From the NCBI GenBank assembly GCA_944388635.1, contig CALXJN010000004.1:1-19653 (forward strand): DNA of 19,653 nt. Direction: 5' to 3'. The notes under the pieces were generated by a model. It saw only the letters and a list, made by a program, of their open reading frames with translations, ran no database searches and had not been told where the DNA came from. Below are positions 8,183 to 16,370 of this stretch, in pieces. This DNA comes from an uncultured Clostridia bacterium (GTDB lineage: Bacteria > Bacillota > Clostridia > TANB77 > CAG-508). The translations under genes and the position numbers were made by a program. Position 1 is the first letter of the stretch; each line of letters starts with the position of its first letter.

Positions 8183-8212
8183 ATTATATATGTTTATAAC
8201 TATACTTTGCAA
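8183..8212 (-). promoter_or_regulatory. Sigma-A promoter of the membrane protein-metG unit
   Basis: Minus strand -35 TTGCAA (8207-8212), 18-nt spacer, -10 TATAAT (8183-8188), about 70 nt upstream of the start codon. No clear terminator of the preceding glgP gene is visible between 8246 and this promoter. Confidence 0.7.
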
Positions 8213-8245
8213 TACTTTAGCTTAATTTTTCGTAAAAAGTTATAA

Positions 8246-11005
8246 TTATACCTGTTTTGTTTCTGATGTACTTTCTGCTAATAAATTTATATCTTCTGCT
8301 TTAGTTCCGTCTAGTTTCTTTATTTCTTCTTGAGTTTCTAAGTTATTGCCTTCTTCATTTGTTTCTGTGTTTTCTGGTTGTGTTTGTTCATTTGTTTTTT
8401 CTTGTTCCACTTTTTCTTTTACTTCTTCTTCTGGTGCTTTTTGCATTTCTTCTGTCATCCATTTGATAAGGTTTAAATTCTGTGCATCTAATATCATTTC
8501 ATGCTTTGGCATAACCCTAAATGTATAACCATAGTTTCCACCTGTTGAAAGCGAAATTTTAGCAACATATATATTACTATCTTTAAATAGTTTTTCCATT
8601 TCTGTTATTTTTATGTCTTCTAGTATTCCATTCTCTAGGACTTTACCAGAATATACTTGAACAGAAATGTTTTCAGGATTTATATTTTGAAGGTCTACCT
8701 CACATTTTACTTCTATACTGTTTCCTGCATCTATTGTTACATTATTTAAGTTGTTTAATTCTACAATTCTTATCTTATCCCACCTTGTCTTAATATCGTC
8801 TATCCAAGCATTTAGTCTTATTACATTTTCTATGTCTGAATAATAGTTTTTATATAAATTGCAAAGTGGTAAATACATTTTTTCCAAATAATCTATTAGC
8901 ATTCTTGCTGTACTATATTGCCAACCAGTTGAAATTATAGAATTTTTCATTATTCTTATCCATACTCTAGAATAGTTTTCTCCATTTTTTCTATTATAAT
9001 ATGCTGGAATAATCTTATTTTCTAAAGTATCATATATGCTTCTTGAATCATCATTATCTTGAATATCGTATGAATCGTAGTCTTTATTTTGTCCAATAAT
9101 CCAACCATTTTCTTTGTTATATCCTTCTACCCACCAGCCGTCAAGTATAGAAAAGTTAATTACACCATTAATAGCTGCTTTTTGACCACTCGTTCCTGAT
9201 GCTTCCATTGGTCTTCTTGGGTTATTTAACCATACATCAACTCCACTTATCAAATATCTTGACATTGCTATATCATAGTCTTCAAGTAAAAATATTTTTC
9301 CTTTGAATTGTGGTTTCATAGAAATTTCATGTATTTGTCTTATTAATTCCTGTCCTTCTATATCTCTTGGATGTGCTTTACCTGCAAATATTATTTGTAC
9401 AGGAGTTTTACTATTATTTAAGATTTCTGTTATTCTTTCTAAATCTCTAAATATTAAAGTTCCTCTTTTATATGTTGCAAACCTTCTAGCAAAACCTATT
9501 GTCAATATATCTGGACTTAGCTTTGAAACTATATCCATTATTTCTTCATATCGCATTCCATATCTTCTTAATCTGTTAATTGTATTGTCTCTTACAATTT
9601 TTAGAAGTCTTGCTTTTCTTTTATAATGTGTCTCCCATAATTCTTGGTCTGGAATATTATTTATCTTATTCCAAGTGTTTGGTGAATGTATATTATCTTG
9701 CCAATATGGTGTCAAGTATTTATTATATAATTCTTTTATTGATGGTGCAAGCCATGAACACGTATGAACTCCATTTGTTACATAGCCTATTGGCGACTCA
9801 TTTGCAGAAATGTCTGGCCATACATCACTAAATAATTCTCTTGAAACACTTCCATGTAATTTACTAACACCATTTTTCTTGCCTGAAAGTTTAAGAGCAA
9901 ATATACCCATATTAAATCCTGGTTCTAATTCTTCTTTTGGGTTCATTCCAAGTCTTAAAAATTCTTCTCTTCCGATTCCAAGTCTTGGCCAGAAATTTTT
10001 GAAATATTTTTCCATTAAATCTATTGGAAATATATCATTTCCAGCTGGCACTGGTGTATGTGTTGTAAATACTGTCTTTGAAGATATTATTGTTGCTGCA
10101 TTTCTAAAAGATAATTGTTTTTCTTCTACCAACTCTCTTGCAAGTTCTAGTATTAAGAATGCTGAATGCCCTTCGTTCATGTGATATACAGTTGGATTTA
10201 AGTTTAATTTTTTCAAAAGATGTGTTCCAGCCATACCAAGAACTATTTCTTGTCTAATTCTAGTTTCTTGATTTCCACCATATAAATATTTAGTTATTTC
10301 TCTAAAGTCTTGGTCAACATTTTCATCTATGTCCGAATCTAATAGATATAATTTAACTCTACCTACATTTATTTGCCATACTTTTAAATATAATCTTTTT
10401 CTTTGTATTCTTGATTCAATTATTAAATCATTACCTTTTTCATCTTTTACTAGGTTTATTGGCAAATCTGCTAGGTCTATATCTCTATAAACGTTCTCTT
10501 GTCTTCCATATCCATTTATTACTTGGTGAAAATATCCTTTTTTATATAAAAGTCCAACTCCAACAAGTGGTACTCCTAAATCACTTGCGGCTTTTAGGTG
10601 GTCTCCTGATAAGATTCCAAGTCCTCCTGAATATATTTGCAAAATTTCATCTAAGCCATATTCTGCTGAAAAATATGCAATTAAATCATTTCTATTTTCT
10701 GGATATTTTTTTGAAAAAAATGTATTTTTACTATTCATGTAATCTTCAAAATTATTAACTACTCTGTCATATTCTTTCAAAAATTCGTTGTTTTTTGAAT
10801 ATTCTTCTAATTTTTCTTGTGGTACTAGTTTTAAGAATTTAACTGGGTTTTTGCCAATATTTTCCCATAAATCTATATCGATTTTCTTGAATAACTTTAA
10901 AAAGTCTGTATTCCATGACCACCACAAATTGTTTGCTATAACTGATAATTTATTTATTCTTTTTGGTAGTTGTGGATTAACTGTTATTCTATTGAATAAA
11001 TACAT
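8246..11005 (-). CDS. glgP: Alpha-glucan (glycogen) phosphorylase, long GT35 form with acidic tail
   Basis: Releases glucose-1-phosphate from alpha-1,4-glucans using pyridoxal phosphate. The N-terminus (RITVNPQLPKRINKLSVIAN then NLWWSWN) is the DUF3417-type region of the 'more_P_ylases' branch. It is followed by FSAEYGLDEILQIYSGGLGILSGDHLKAA, HMNEGHSAF, FTTHTPVPAGND and VTNGVHTCSW. The PLP lysine is in EASGTSGQKAAINGVINFS near residue 608. Residues beyond about 735 form a C-terminal beta-type extension, and the last 70 or so are a Glu/Asn/Thr-rich low-complexity tail ending SETKQV. Length is 919 aa. A frame from 11035 exists, but GGGAGG at 11013-11018 is 7 nt from ATG 11005. Monocistronic with its own promoter and a palindrome in the leader. 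Confidence 0.95.
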   Translation of the reverse strand: MYLFNRITVNPQLPKRINKLSVIANNLWWSWNTDFLKLFKKIDIDLWENIGKNPVKFLKLVPQEKLEEYSKNNEFLKEYDRVVNNFEDYMNSKNTFFSKKYPENRNDLIAYFSAEYGLDEILQIYSGGLGILSGDHLKAASDLGVPLVGVGLLYKKGYFHQVINGYGRQENVYRDIDLADLPINLVKDEKGNDLIIESRIQRKRLYLKVWQINVGRVKLYLLDSDIDENVDQDFREITKYLYGGNQETRIRQEIVLGMAGTHLLKKLNLNPTVYHMNEGHSAFLILELARELVEEKQLSFRNAATIISSKTVFTTHTPVPAGNDIFPIDLMEKYFKNFWPRLGIGREEFLRLGMNPKEELEPGFNMGIFALKLSGKKNGVSKLHGSVSRELFSDVWPDISANESPIGYVTNGVHTCSWLAPSIKELYNKYLTPYWQDNIHSPNTWNKINNIPDQELWETHYKRKARLLKIVRDNTINRLRRYGMRYEEIMDIVSKLSPDILTIGFARRFATYKRGTLIFRDLERITEILNNSKTPVQIIFAGKAHPRDIEGQELIRQIHEISMKPQFKGKIFLLEDYDIAMSRYLISGVDVWLNNPRRPMEASGTSGQKAAINGVINFSILDGWWVEGYNKENGWIIGQNKDYDSYDIQDNDDSRSIYDTLENKIIPAYYNRKNGENYSRVWIRIMKNSIISTGWQYSTARMLIDYLEKMYLPLCNLYKNYYSDIENVIRLNAWIDDIKTRWDKIRIVELNNLNNVTIDAGNSIEVKCEVDLQNINPENISVQVYSGKVLENGILEDIKITEMEKLFKDSNIYVAKISLSTGGNYGYTFRVMPKHEMILDAQNLNLIKWMTEEMQKAPEEEVKEKVEQEKTNEQTQPENTETNEEGNNLETQEEIKKLDGTKAEDINLLAESTSETKQV

Positions 11006-11029
11006 AAAATTTCCTCCCTTTGTATCTTT

Positions 11030-11044
11030 ACACACAATGTGTGT
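11030..11044. promoter_or_regulatory. Palindrome in the glgP leader, possible operator
   Basis: Perfect 7-1-7 palindrome (ACACACA, A, TGTGTGT) between the glgP -10 box and ribosome binding site, roughly 20-35 nt into the predicted transcript. A one-base centre disfavours an RNA hairpin, so a dimeric repressor site is the likelier reading. The regulator is unknown. Confidence 0.4.
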
Positions 11045-11070
11045 TTAATTCTTTAGTAACTAACATATTA

Positions 11071-11099
11071 ATTATCTATTAAAATATGAAAAAAGTCAA
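11071..11099 (-). promoter_or_regulatory. Sigma-A promoter of glgP
   Basis: Minus strand -35 TTGACT (11094-11099), exact 17-nt spacer, -10 GATAAT (11071-11076). One of the best promoters in the window. Confidence 0.8.
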
Positions 11100-11125
11100 C
11101 ATTAAAAATTAAATTTTAAAAATTT

Positions 11126-11156
11126 ATGGTATAGGATTTTTAAATTCCTATACCAT
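11126..11156 (-). terminator. Terminator after the LCP-family gene
   Basis: Perfect 11-bp inverted repeat (ATGGTATAGGA and TCCTATACCAT) with a 9-nt loop, starting 7 nt after the stop codon. The minus-strand sequence that follows is AAATTTTTAAAATTT, a mixed A/U tail, so efficiency is uncertain. Confidence 0.65.
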
Positions 11157-11162
11157 TTAATT

Positions 11163-12254
11163 TTATTTATATCCTGTCTTTTTTATTATTGTATCACTTA
11201 TATTTTTAACAGTTGTAGAAACTTGATAATCCTCTTCATCAAATAGGAATTTATGAAGTTCTTGTACTTGTTTTTCAAGGTTTACAGGAGCACCATACCA
11301 AACTTTATCTGGTTGATATCCTTTAGTTTCTGGCCAGCCTATTGTATCTTCTATGTCATAATTTGCAACTTGTGAAAGTAGCCCTATTATTTGAGTCATT
11401 GATATGTTTGTTGAAATTTCATCAAGTACAATATCAGCTAAATTGTTTAATTCAATTAAATTCATTTTCTTAACTTTTTGGAATGCTGCATCTAATACAT
11501 CTCTTTGACGCTCAGTTCTCTTATAGTCTCCGCCTGATGTATACCTTATTCTTGAATATGCAACAGCTTGTACACCATCTAAGTTATATGTTCCTGATTT
11601 AGTTATATGTTTTGAATTATGACCTGTAACACTATTTACTTCATCAATATATCCATTTATATATTTTATTTCTGCTGGTTCAATTTCAATTTCTACTCCA
11701 CCAACTGCATCAACAACATCTACTACGACATTAAAGTTAACAGCAACATATTCTTTTAAATCTAAATCTAAGTTTGTATTAAGAGTACTTAAAGATAGTG
11801 TTGGTCCACCTTTAGAAAATGCATGTGTTAATTTGTCGTATGAACTTCCCATTTTAACATATGTATCTCTATATACTGATGCAATTTTTACTTTATGTGT
11901 GTCTTGATTTATACTTATTATCATAATAGAATCACTTAAAGTATGTTCATAACTGTTTTGTCTTGAATCAACTCCAAATAATACTATATTTCTATAACCT
12001 GTTGTCTCTATTCCTTCATTTACTTCGATTTGACTTTCATCAATATCCTCGTGTTCAACTCTTGCCCATTTACTATATACATATCCAACGAGCACACCTA
12101 TTAGAATCACTATTATTGCAAGTAATACTAATACTACTTTTAAAAAAGTATGTTTTTTCTTTTTCTTTTTTGATTTCTTTTTCATATTTTTAACTGAATT
12201 TGGTATATCATTTTCGTCTGCTTCATTTTCAGTTCTCATTCGCTTCCCAGCCAT
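11163..12254 (-). CDS. LytR-CpsA-Psr (LCP) family wall glycopolymer ligase
   Basis: LCP enzymes transfer undecaprenyl-linked teichoic acids or other glycopolymers to peptidoglycan outside the membrane. The 363-aa protein has a Lys-rich cytoplasmic N-terminus, one membrane helix (about residues 37-60), and an external LCP domain with NIVLFGVDSR, SDSIMIISIN, ASVYRDTYV, DKLTHAFSKGGP, GGVEIEI, YSRIRYTSGGDYKRTERQRD and the downstream helices. The Asp and Arg residues that bind the pyrophosphate (DSR, SVYRD, RTERQRD) are present. AAAGGAGG lies upstream of ATG 12254. Monocistronic, with promoter and terminator. Its lipid-linked substrate depends on the uppS product encoded in this window. Confidence 0.95.
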   Translation of the reverse strand: MAGKRMRTENEADENDIPNSVKNMKKKSKKKKKKHTFLKVVLVLLAIIVILIGVLVGYVYSKWARVEHEDIDESQIEVNEGIETTGYRNIVLFGVDSRQNSYEHTLSDSIMIISINQDTHKVKIASVYRDTYVKMGSSYDKLTHAFSKGGPTLSLSTLNTNLDLDLKEYVAVNFNVVVDVVDAVGGVEIEIEPAEIKYINGYIDEVNSVTGHNSKHITKSGTYNLDGVQAVAYSRIRYTSGGDYKRTERQRDVLDAAFQKVKKMNLIELNNLADIVLDEISTNISMTQIIGLLSQVANYDIEDTIGWPETKGYQPDKVWYGAPVNLEKQVQELHKFLFDEEDYQVSTTVKNISDTIIKKTGYK

Positions 12255-12296
12255 AAGAGCCTCCTTTAGTTTTTTTATTTTACAAAGATATTTTAA

Positions 12297-12325
12297 ATTA
12301 TATTCCTTTTTTAGACAAAAAGCAA
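12297..12325 (-). promoter_or_regulatory. Sigma-A promoter of the LCP-family gene
   Basis: Minus strand -35 TTGCTT (12320-12325), 17-nt spacer, -10 TATAAT (12297-12302), just after the argS stop codon. Confidence 0.75.
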
Positions 12326-12352
12326 CAAAAATTGTATATTTTCACATAACAT

Positions 12353-14062
12353 TTACATTCTATCTGGCATTTTTATTCCAAGAAGGCCTGCACCTATCTC
12401 TAATACTGTGTTTACCATATATGTTAAATATAGTCTTGCATTTGCTTGTTTTTTATCTTCTGTTAGAATTTTATAATTATTATAAAAAGCACTATACTCT
12501 TTTGCAAGTTCTATTAGGAATTTGCTTAATAAATATGGTTCATTCTTTTGAGTAACACTTTTTAATACCTCGTCAAAATTGTATATACTTTTAATTATTT
12601 CTATACCTTCTTCATTTAATAATTCAGCTATGTCTATATCTTGCATATTAGGTATAAAGCCTGCATTATCAATTATGCTTTTGGTTCTTACATATATATA
12701 TTGTATATACGGTCCAGTTTCGCCTTGAAAATTAAGTATAGTATCCCAATCAAAAACTTCATCCTTAATTCTGCTATTTGCTAAATCGTTAAATATAACT
12801 GCTCCTATACCTACTTTTTTAGCAATTTCATCTTTATTTTGTAAATTAGGGTTCTTTTCTTCAATAATTTTTCCTGCTCTTTGTATTGCTTCGTTAAGTA
12901 GATCTGCTACTTTTATGACATTTCCCTCACGTGTAGACATTTTGCCAGATTTTAAATGTACCATACCATAAGATACATGTTCTAAGCCATTTGTATATTT
13001 TTCGTCTATTCCAAGTAATTTTGCCACCTCAAATATTTGTTTAAAATGTAGATTTTGTTCATAAGCAACTACATATAAACATTTATCAAAGTCATAATTC
13101 CTTGCTCTATAAAGTATTGCTGCTAAATCTCTTGTTGCATATATGCTAGAGCCATTTGATTTACATATAATACATGGTGGCATTCCTTTATCAGTTAAAT
13201 CAATTATTCTTGCGCCTTCTGATTCTACAAGTTTTCCTGACTTTTCTAAAATATCTATAACCTCATCTATTTTATCAGAATAAAATGCTTCCCCATTTAA
13301 AGAATCAAACTTTATATCTAATAAATCATATATTTTATTAAATTCTTTAAGGCTAAGTTCTTTAAACTTTTCCCAAAGTTCTACTTCATATTCTTCTTTA
13401 TTTTCTAATTTTTTAAAATTATTTCTGCATATTTCTAGAACACTTTCATCTTCTTTACAAAGTTCATTTATTCTTACATAAATGTCTGTTAAGTCTTCTA
13501 TTGGATTTTCAAATGTATATTCGTTATGCCACCTTTTATATCCTTCTATCATTTTGCCAAATTGAGTACCATAATCACCTAAATGATTTATTCCAATTGT
13601 ATTGTATCCTAGATATTTATATGTTTTATATAAAGCATTTCCGATTAAAGTAGTTCTTAAATGTCCTATATGGAATGGCTTTGCAATATTTGGAGATGAA
13701 TAATCTATAACTATGTTTTTATCTTTTCCAAAATCAGATTTTCCATAATTTTTCTTTTTGCTATCAAATTCAGTTAATACATTTTCTACTAACAACTTCT
13801 GATTTATGTAAAAATTTAGATATCCGTTAACAACCTCTGTTTTTTCTATTATTTCATTTTCAATATTTTTTATTTTATCATTTATTTCATTTGCAATTAC
13901 TTGAGGCGCTTTTTTTAGTATCTTTGCAAATTTAAAACATGGTAAAGCGTAATCTCCCATATTTTTTTCTTTCGGAATTTCTATTGTATTATTTATTTCC
14001 ATGCAATCCATATTAGTTGCATTTGCAACTAATATGGATATCTTTTCTTTAAAATCTAGCAC
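12353..14062 (-). CDS. argS: Arginyl-tRNA synthetase
   Basis: Class I synthetase charging tRNA-Arg. The 569-aa protein has the HIGH motif in SPNIAKPFHIGHLRTT, YGTQFGKMIEGYKRW, VAYEQNLHFKQIFEVAKLLG, the KMSKS-like SGKMSTREGNVI, and the C-terminal DALR-type helices ending IKMPDRM. The start is GTG at 14062, chosen because GGAGG (14071-14075) is 8 nt upstream and no ATG is near. It follows pfkA by 28 nt, so the two are probably co-transcribed. Codons 8-19 fold into a perfect 15-bp hairpin. Only three in-frame CGG codons exist in the window, so the supply of CGG-reading Arg-tRNA is of interest alongside this gene. Confidence 0.96.
   Translation of the reverse strand: MLDFKEKISILVANATNMDCMEINNTIEIPKEKNMGDYALPCFKFAKILKKAPQVIANEINDKIKNIENEIIEKTEVVNGYLNFYINQKLLVENVLTEFDSKKKNYGKSDFGKDKNIVIDYSSPNIAKPFHIGHLRTTLIGNALYKTYKYLGYNTIGINHLGDYGTQFGKMIEGYKRWHNEYTFENPIEDLTDIYVRINELCKEDESVLEICRNNFKKLENKEEYEVELWEKFKELSLKEFNKIYDLLDIKFDSLNGEAFYSDKIDEVIDILEKSGKLVESEGARIIDLTDKGMPPCIICKSNGSSIYATRDLAAILYRARNYDFDKCLYVVAYEQNLHFKQIFEVAKLLGIDEKYTNGLEHVSYGMVHLKSGKMSTREGNVIKVADLLNEAIQRAGKIIEEKNPNLQNKDEIAKKVGIGAVIFNDLANSRIKDEVFDWDTILNFQGETGPYIQYIYVRTKSIIDNAGFIPNMQDIDIAELLNEEGIEIIKSIYNFDEVLKSVTQKNEPYLLSKFLIELAKEYSAFYNNYKILTEDKKQANARLYLTYMVNTVLEIGAGLLGIKMPDRM
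14006..14039 (-). other. Perfect 15-bp hairpin inside the start of argS
   Basis: Arms 14006-14020 and 14025-14039 are exact reverse complements (ATCCATATTAGTTGC and its complement) around a 4-nt loop, starting 23 nt after the argS start codon. There is no U tract after it, so it is not a terminator. It encodes ISILVANATNMD within the N-terminal domain. Confidence 0.8.
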
Positions 14063-14090
14063 TACTTAAACCTCCTACAAAAGCTCTGTT

Positions 14091-15224
14091 TTAATCTCCT
14101 AAGCATATTCCTATGCACCTAGCTGTTTTTACTAAATCATCATCCATAGTAACTCTTCTTAAATTGCTTTCCTTTGTATTTCCTGAAACTGCGCCTATCT
14201 TCTTATTTTCTCCAACAACATCCTCTAGTGGAACTGAATCTAACTTTCCATTTTTTAAAACGGCAAGTACCCCGAATTTTCCTTCTAGTGCGAGTGACAT
14301 TGCTTTTGCGCCATATTTTGTAGAAAGCACTCTATCAAATGCTGTAGGTGTTCCCCCTCTTTGCATATATCCAAGTGTTGTATTTCTTGCTTCTAATCCT
14401 GTTAATTCTTGAAGTTTAGCTGCAACTTTTTCTCCAATTCCGCCAAGTTTCGTATTGTCAACACCTGAGCCATTATCTCTTGTTCCTTTTACAGTAACTT
14501 CTCCACCTTTTGGCATAGCTCCTTCTGCAACAACTACTAAACTAAACCTCTTTCCTTTTGATATTCTTTCTTTTATTTTATCTGCAACTTTATCTATATC
14601 AAATGGAATCTCTGGTATTAATGCAACATCTCCTCCTCCTGCTATAGCTGATTCGAGTGCTATCCAGCCAGCATATCTTCCCATAACTTCAAGTACCATT
14701 ACTCTGTGGTGTGTTTCTCCTGTTGAATGTAATCTATCTAATGCTTCCATTGCAACAGATACGGCTGTATTATACCCAAAAGTAATATCTGTACATGCAA
14801 CATCGTTATCTATAGTCTTTGGAACTCCTATTACATTTAGTCCTTTTAGATATAAATCTCTTGCTGACTTTTGTGTTCCGTCTCCTCCTAATGTAAATAT
14901 ACAGTCAAATCCATCTTTTTTAGCATTTTCTACACATATATCTGATAAATCTTTATATACTGTTTCTCCATTTTCTTCTACTTTGTAATTAAATACATTT
15001 GCATTTGTTGAAGAACCTATTATTGAACCTCCTTTATCTAATATTCCTGAAGCATTTGTATATGAATTTAATTCTACAAAGTTATTTTCAAGTAAACCTT
15101 TGTAACCTTCTATTATTCCATAACATTTAATATTGTTTTGTTCTGCTGTTTTTACAATTCCTCTAATAACAGCATTAAAGCCTGAAACATCCCCGCCATT
15201 TGCAAGTATTGCAACTTTTTCCAT
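14091..15224 (-). CDS. pfkA: 6-phosphofructokinase, group III-like
   Basis: Phosphorylates fructose 6-phosphate in glycolysis. The 377-aa protein is longer than the 320-aa E. coli type. Motifs: NGGDVSGFNAVIRG at the N-terminus (family usually GGDxPGxN, here Ser replaces Pro), TLGGDGTQKSA, GVPKTIDNDV, MEVMGR-like LEVMGRYAGWIAL, and GYMQRGGTPTAFDR. Gly in GGDG rather than the second Asp of GGDD predicts ATP as donor, while Lys in PKTIDND is the form seen in PPi and group III enzymes; donor choice is therefore inferred as ATP but untested. AAAGGAAGAAG precedes ATG 15224. First gene of pfkA-argS. Confidence 0.94.
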   Translation of the reverse strand: MEKVAILANGGDVSGFNAVIRGIVKTAEQNNIKCYGIIEGYKGLLENNFVELNSYTNASGILDKGGSIIGSSTNANVFNYKVEENGETVYKDLSDICVENAKKDGFDCIFTLGGDGTQKSARDLYLKGLNVIGVPKTIDNDVACTDITFGYNTAVSVAMEALDRLHSTGETHHRVMVLEVMGRYAGWIALESAIAGGGDVALIPEIPFDIDKVADKIKERISKGKRFSLVVVAEGAMPKGGEVTVKGTRDNGSGVDNTKLGGIGEKVAAKLQELTGLEARNTTLGYMQRGGTPTAFDRVLSTKYGAKAMSLALEGKFGVLAVLKNGKLDSVPLEDVVGENKKIGAVSGNTKESNLRRVTMDDDLVKTARCIGICLGD

Positions 15225-15270
15225 TATTCTTCTTCCTTTCTTTAGTCTCTTAAAATTTATTTTCTCTTAT

Positions 15271-15298
15271 ATTATACCAATATTTTCAATAATTACAA
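15271..15298 (-). promoter_or_regulatory. Sigma-A promoter of pfkA-argS
   Basis: Minus strand -35 TTGTAA (15293-15298), 16-nt spacer, -10 TATAAT (15271-15276) with TGG directly upstream (extended -10). Confidence 0.75.
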
Positions 15299-15355
15299 GT
15301 TTTTTTGTCATTTTTCTTAAAGTTTGTACATTCAATCATACAGATTTTAGATTGC

Positions 15356-15393
15356 AAAAAGGACTAACGACTAGAAAATCGTTAATCCTTTTT
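15356..15393 (-). terminator. Strong terminator after the RelA/SpoT-like gene
   Basis: 15-bp stem with one G-U pair (arms 15356-15370 and 15379-15393), 8-nt loop, ending in a run of five U on the minus strand, 9 nt after the gene's stop codon. It separates the operon from pfkA. Confidence 0.9.
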
Positions 15394-15401
15394 ACTTATA
15401 A

Positions 15402-16352
15402 TTATACTGCTTTATATTTATCAAACTCTTCGTTCAAAGTTTCATATTTTATTAATTTTATTTTTTGTATTGCCAGACAGATTTTATCTATAATATTCTT
15501 TTGACTATTTTCTAGTAGTCTATCAAATGTTTGCTTTAAGCTGTCGTCTATATCATCTATCTCTTCTTTTGTTAATTTTGTCTCATGCTCTATGATTTCA
15601 CTCTCATTTACGCATCTATATATAAGTCTTCCTAAATCTAATATTGCATCTTTACATAGCTCATAATTTTGCTTTAAAAACTTTTCATTTTTATTAATTA
15701 TATTTTTTAATTCTTGTCTATGCTTAATAATTTCTTCTTTTGTTAAGTCTCTCATCGTTAATAAAGCTAATTTATATGTAATATGCTGTACAATATTTCT
15801 TAAATTGTTTTTCTCTTCTATCGGCATTTTTATTGTATCATTCTTTTGGATTGAATAATATGCTGCTTGTTCTGAAATAAATGCTTCTTTTGAACATACT
15901 CTTATTTCTATTGGTACTTCCATTTGATTTTGCAATAACTTTTCATGTGCAAATATGTTAAACCCAAGTGGTGGAACCCATTTTATATATACTAGTGGAG
16001 AATATATCATTTCTTCTGGAACAAAATCTATTAGTTCATAATTAGATAAAATATTCTTTAAATCTTCTACTATTCCATAAATTTCGTTTTCATTATTTGT
16101 TATAAATGAAATCCCAATATAATCATGTGCCTCTTCTAACTTTTTATGGTTTATTCTATATGTTCTAATTGCTGATTTTATATCTTTTATTCTTGCTCTA
16201 TATTTATATACATTTCTTTTTTTAGATTCTTGTTCCATATTATCTAAGAAATTCTTTATCTCTTGACTATTATGTAATAAATTAAGATAATTTTCAATTT
16301 TCTCTTCTTCATCATTTTCTGCCATAACATTTAAGTTCATTTTATTTCGCAT
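15402..16352 (-). CDS. Divergent RelA/SpoT-domain protein with helical C-terminal extension
   Basis: Residues about 48-170 resemble the (p)ppGpp synthetase domain: YRARIKDIKSAIR (R/K-rich ATP-side helix), HDYIGISF in place of DIIGIR (catalytic-type Asp77 kept, the Arg changed to Ser), PPLGFNIFAH in place of the G-loop GYxSxH (Phe for Tyr), and VPIEIRVCSKEAFISEQAAYYS matching EIQIRT...AE (Glu149 kept). There is no HD hydrolase domain. About 145 further residues are charged, helical and unrecognised. GGAGG is 7 nt before ATG 16352. Last gene of a three-gene operon, 18 nt after the Nudix gene. It could be an active small alarmone synthetase, a toxic pyrophosphokinase-like enzyme, or a catalytically altered relative; the domain call is moderately sure, the activity is not. 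Confidence 0.6.
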   Translation of the reverse strand: MRNKMNLNVMAENDEEEKIENYLNLLHNSQEIKNFLDNMEQESKKRNVYKYRARIKDIKSAIRTYRINHKKLEEAHDYIGISFITNNENEIYGIVEDLKNILSNYELIDFVPEEMIYSPLVYIKWVPPLGFNIFAHEKLLQNQMEVPIEIRVCSKEAFISEQAAYYSIQKNDTIKMPIEEKNNLRNIVQHITYKLALLTMRDLTKEEIIKHRQELKNIINKNEKFLKQNYELCKDAILDLGRLIYRCVNESEIIEHETKLTKEEIDDIDDSLKQTFDRLLENSQKNIIDKICLAIQKIKLIKYETLNEEFDKYKAV

Positions 16353-16370
16353 AAATCTACCTCCATTCCA

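Noticed and set aside
8114..8245. glgP terminator
   Set aside because: Only a 5-bp A/T stem is found after the stop codon; not convincing.
15225..15355. T-box or riboswitch before pfkA-argS
   Set aside because: The leader from the promoter to pfkA is about 40 nt, too short, and no T-box sequence is seen; the hairpin at 15356-15393 belongs to the preceding operon.
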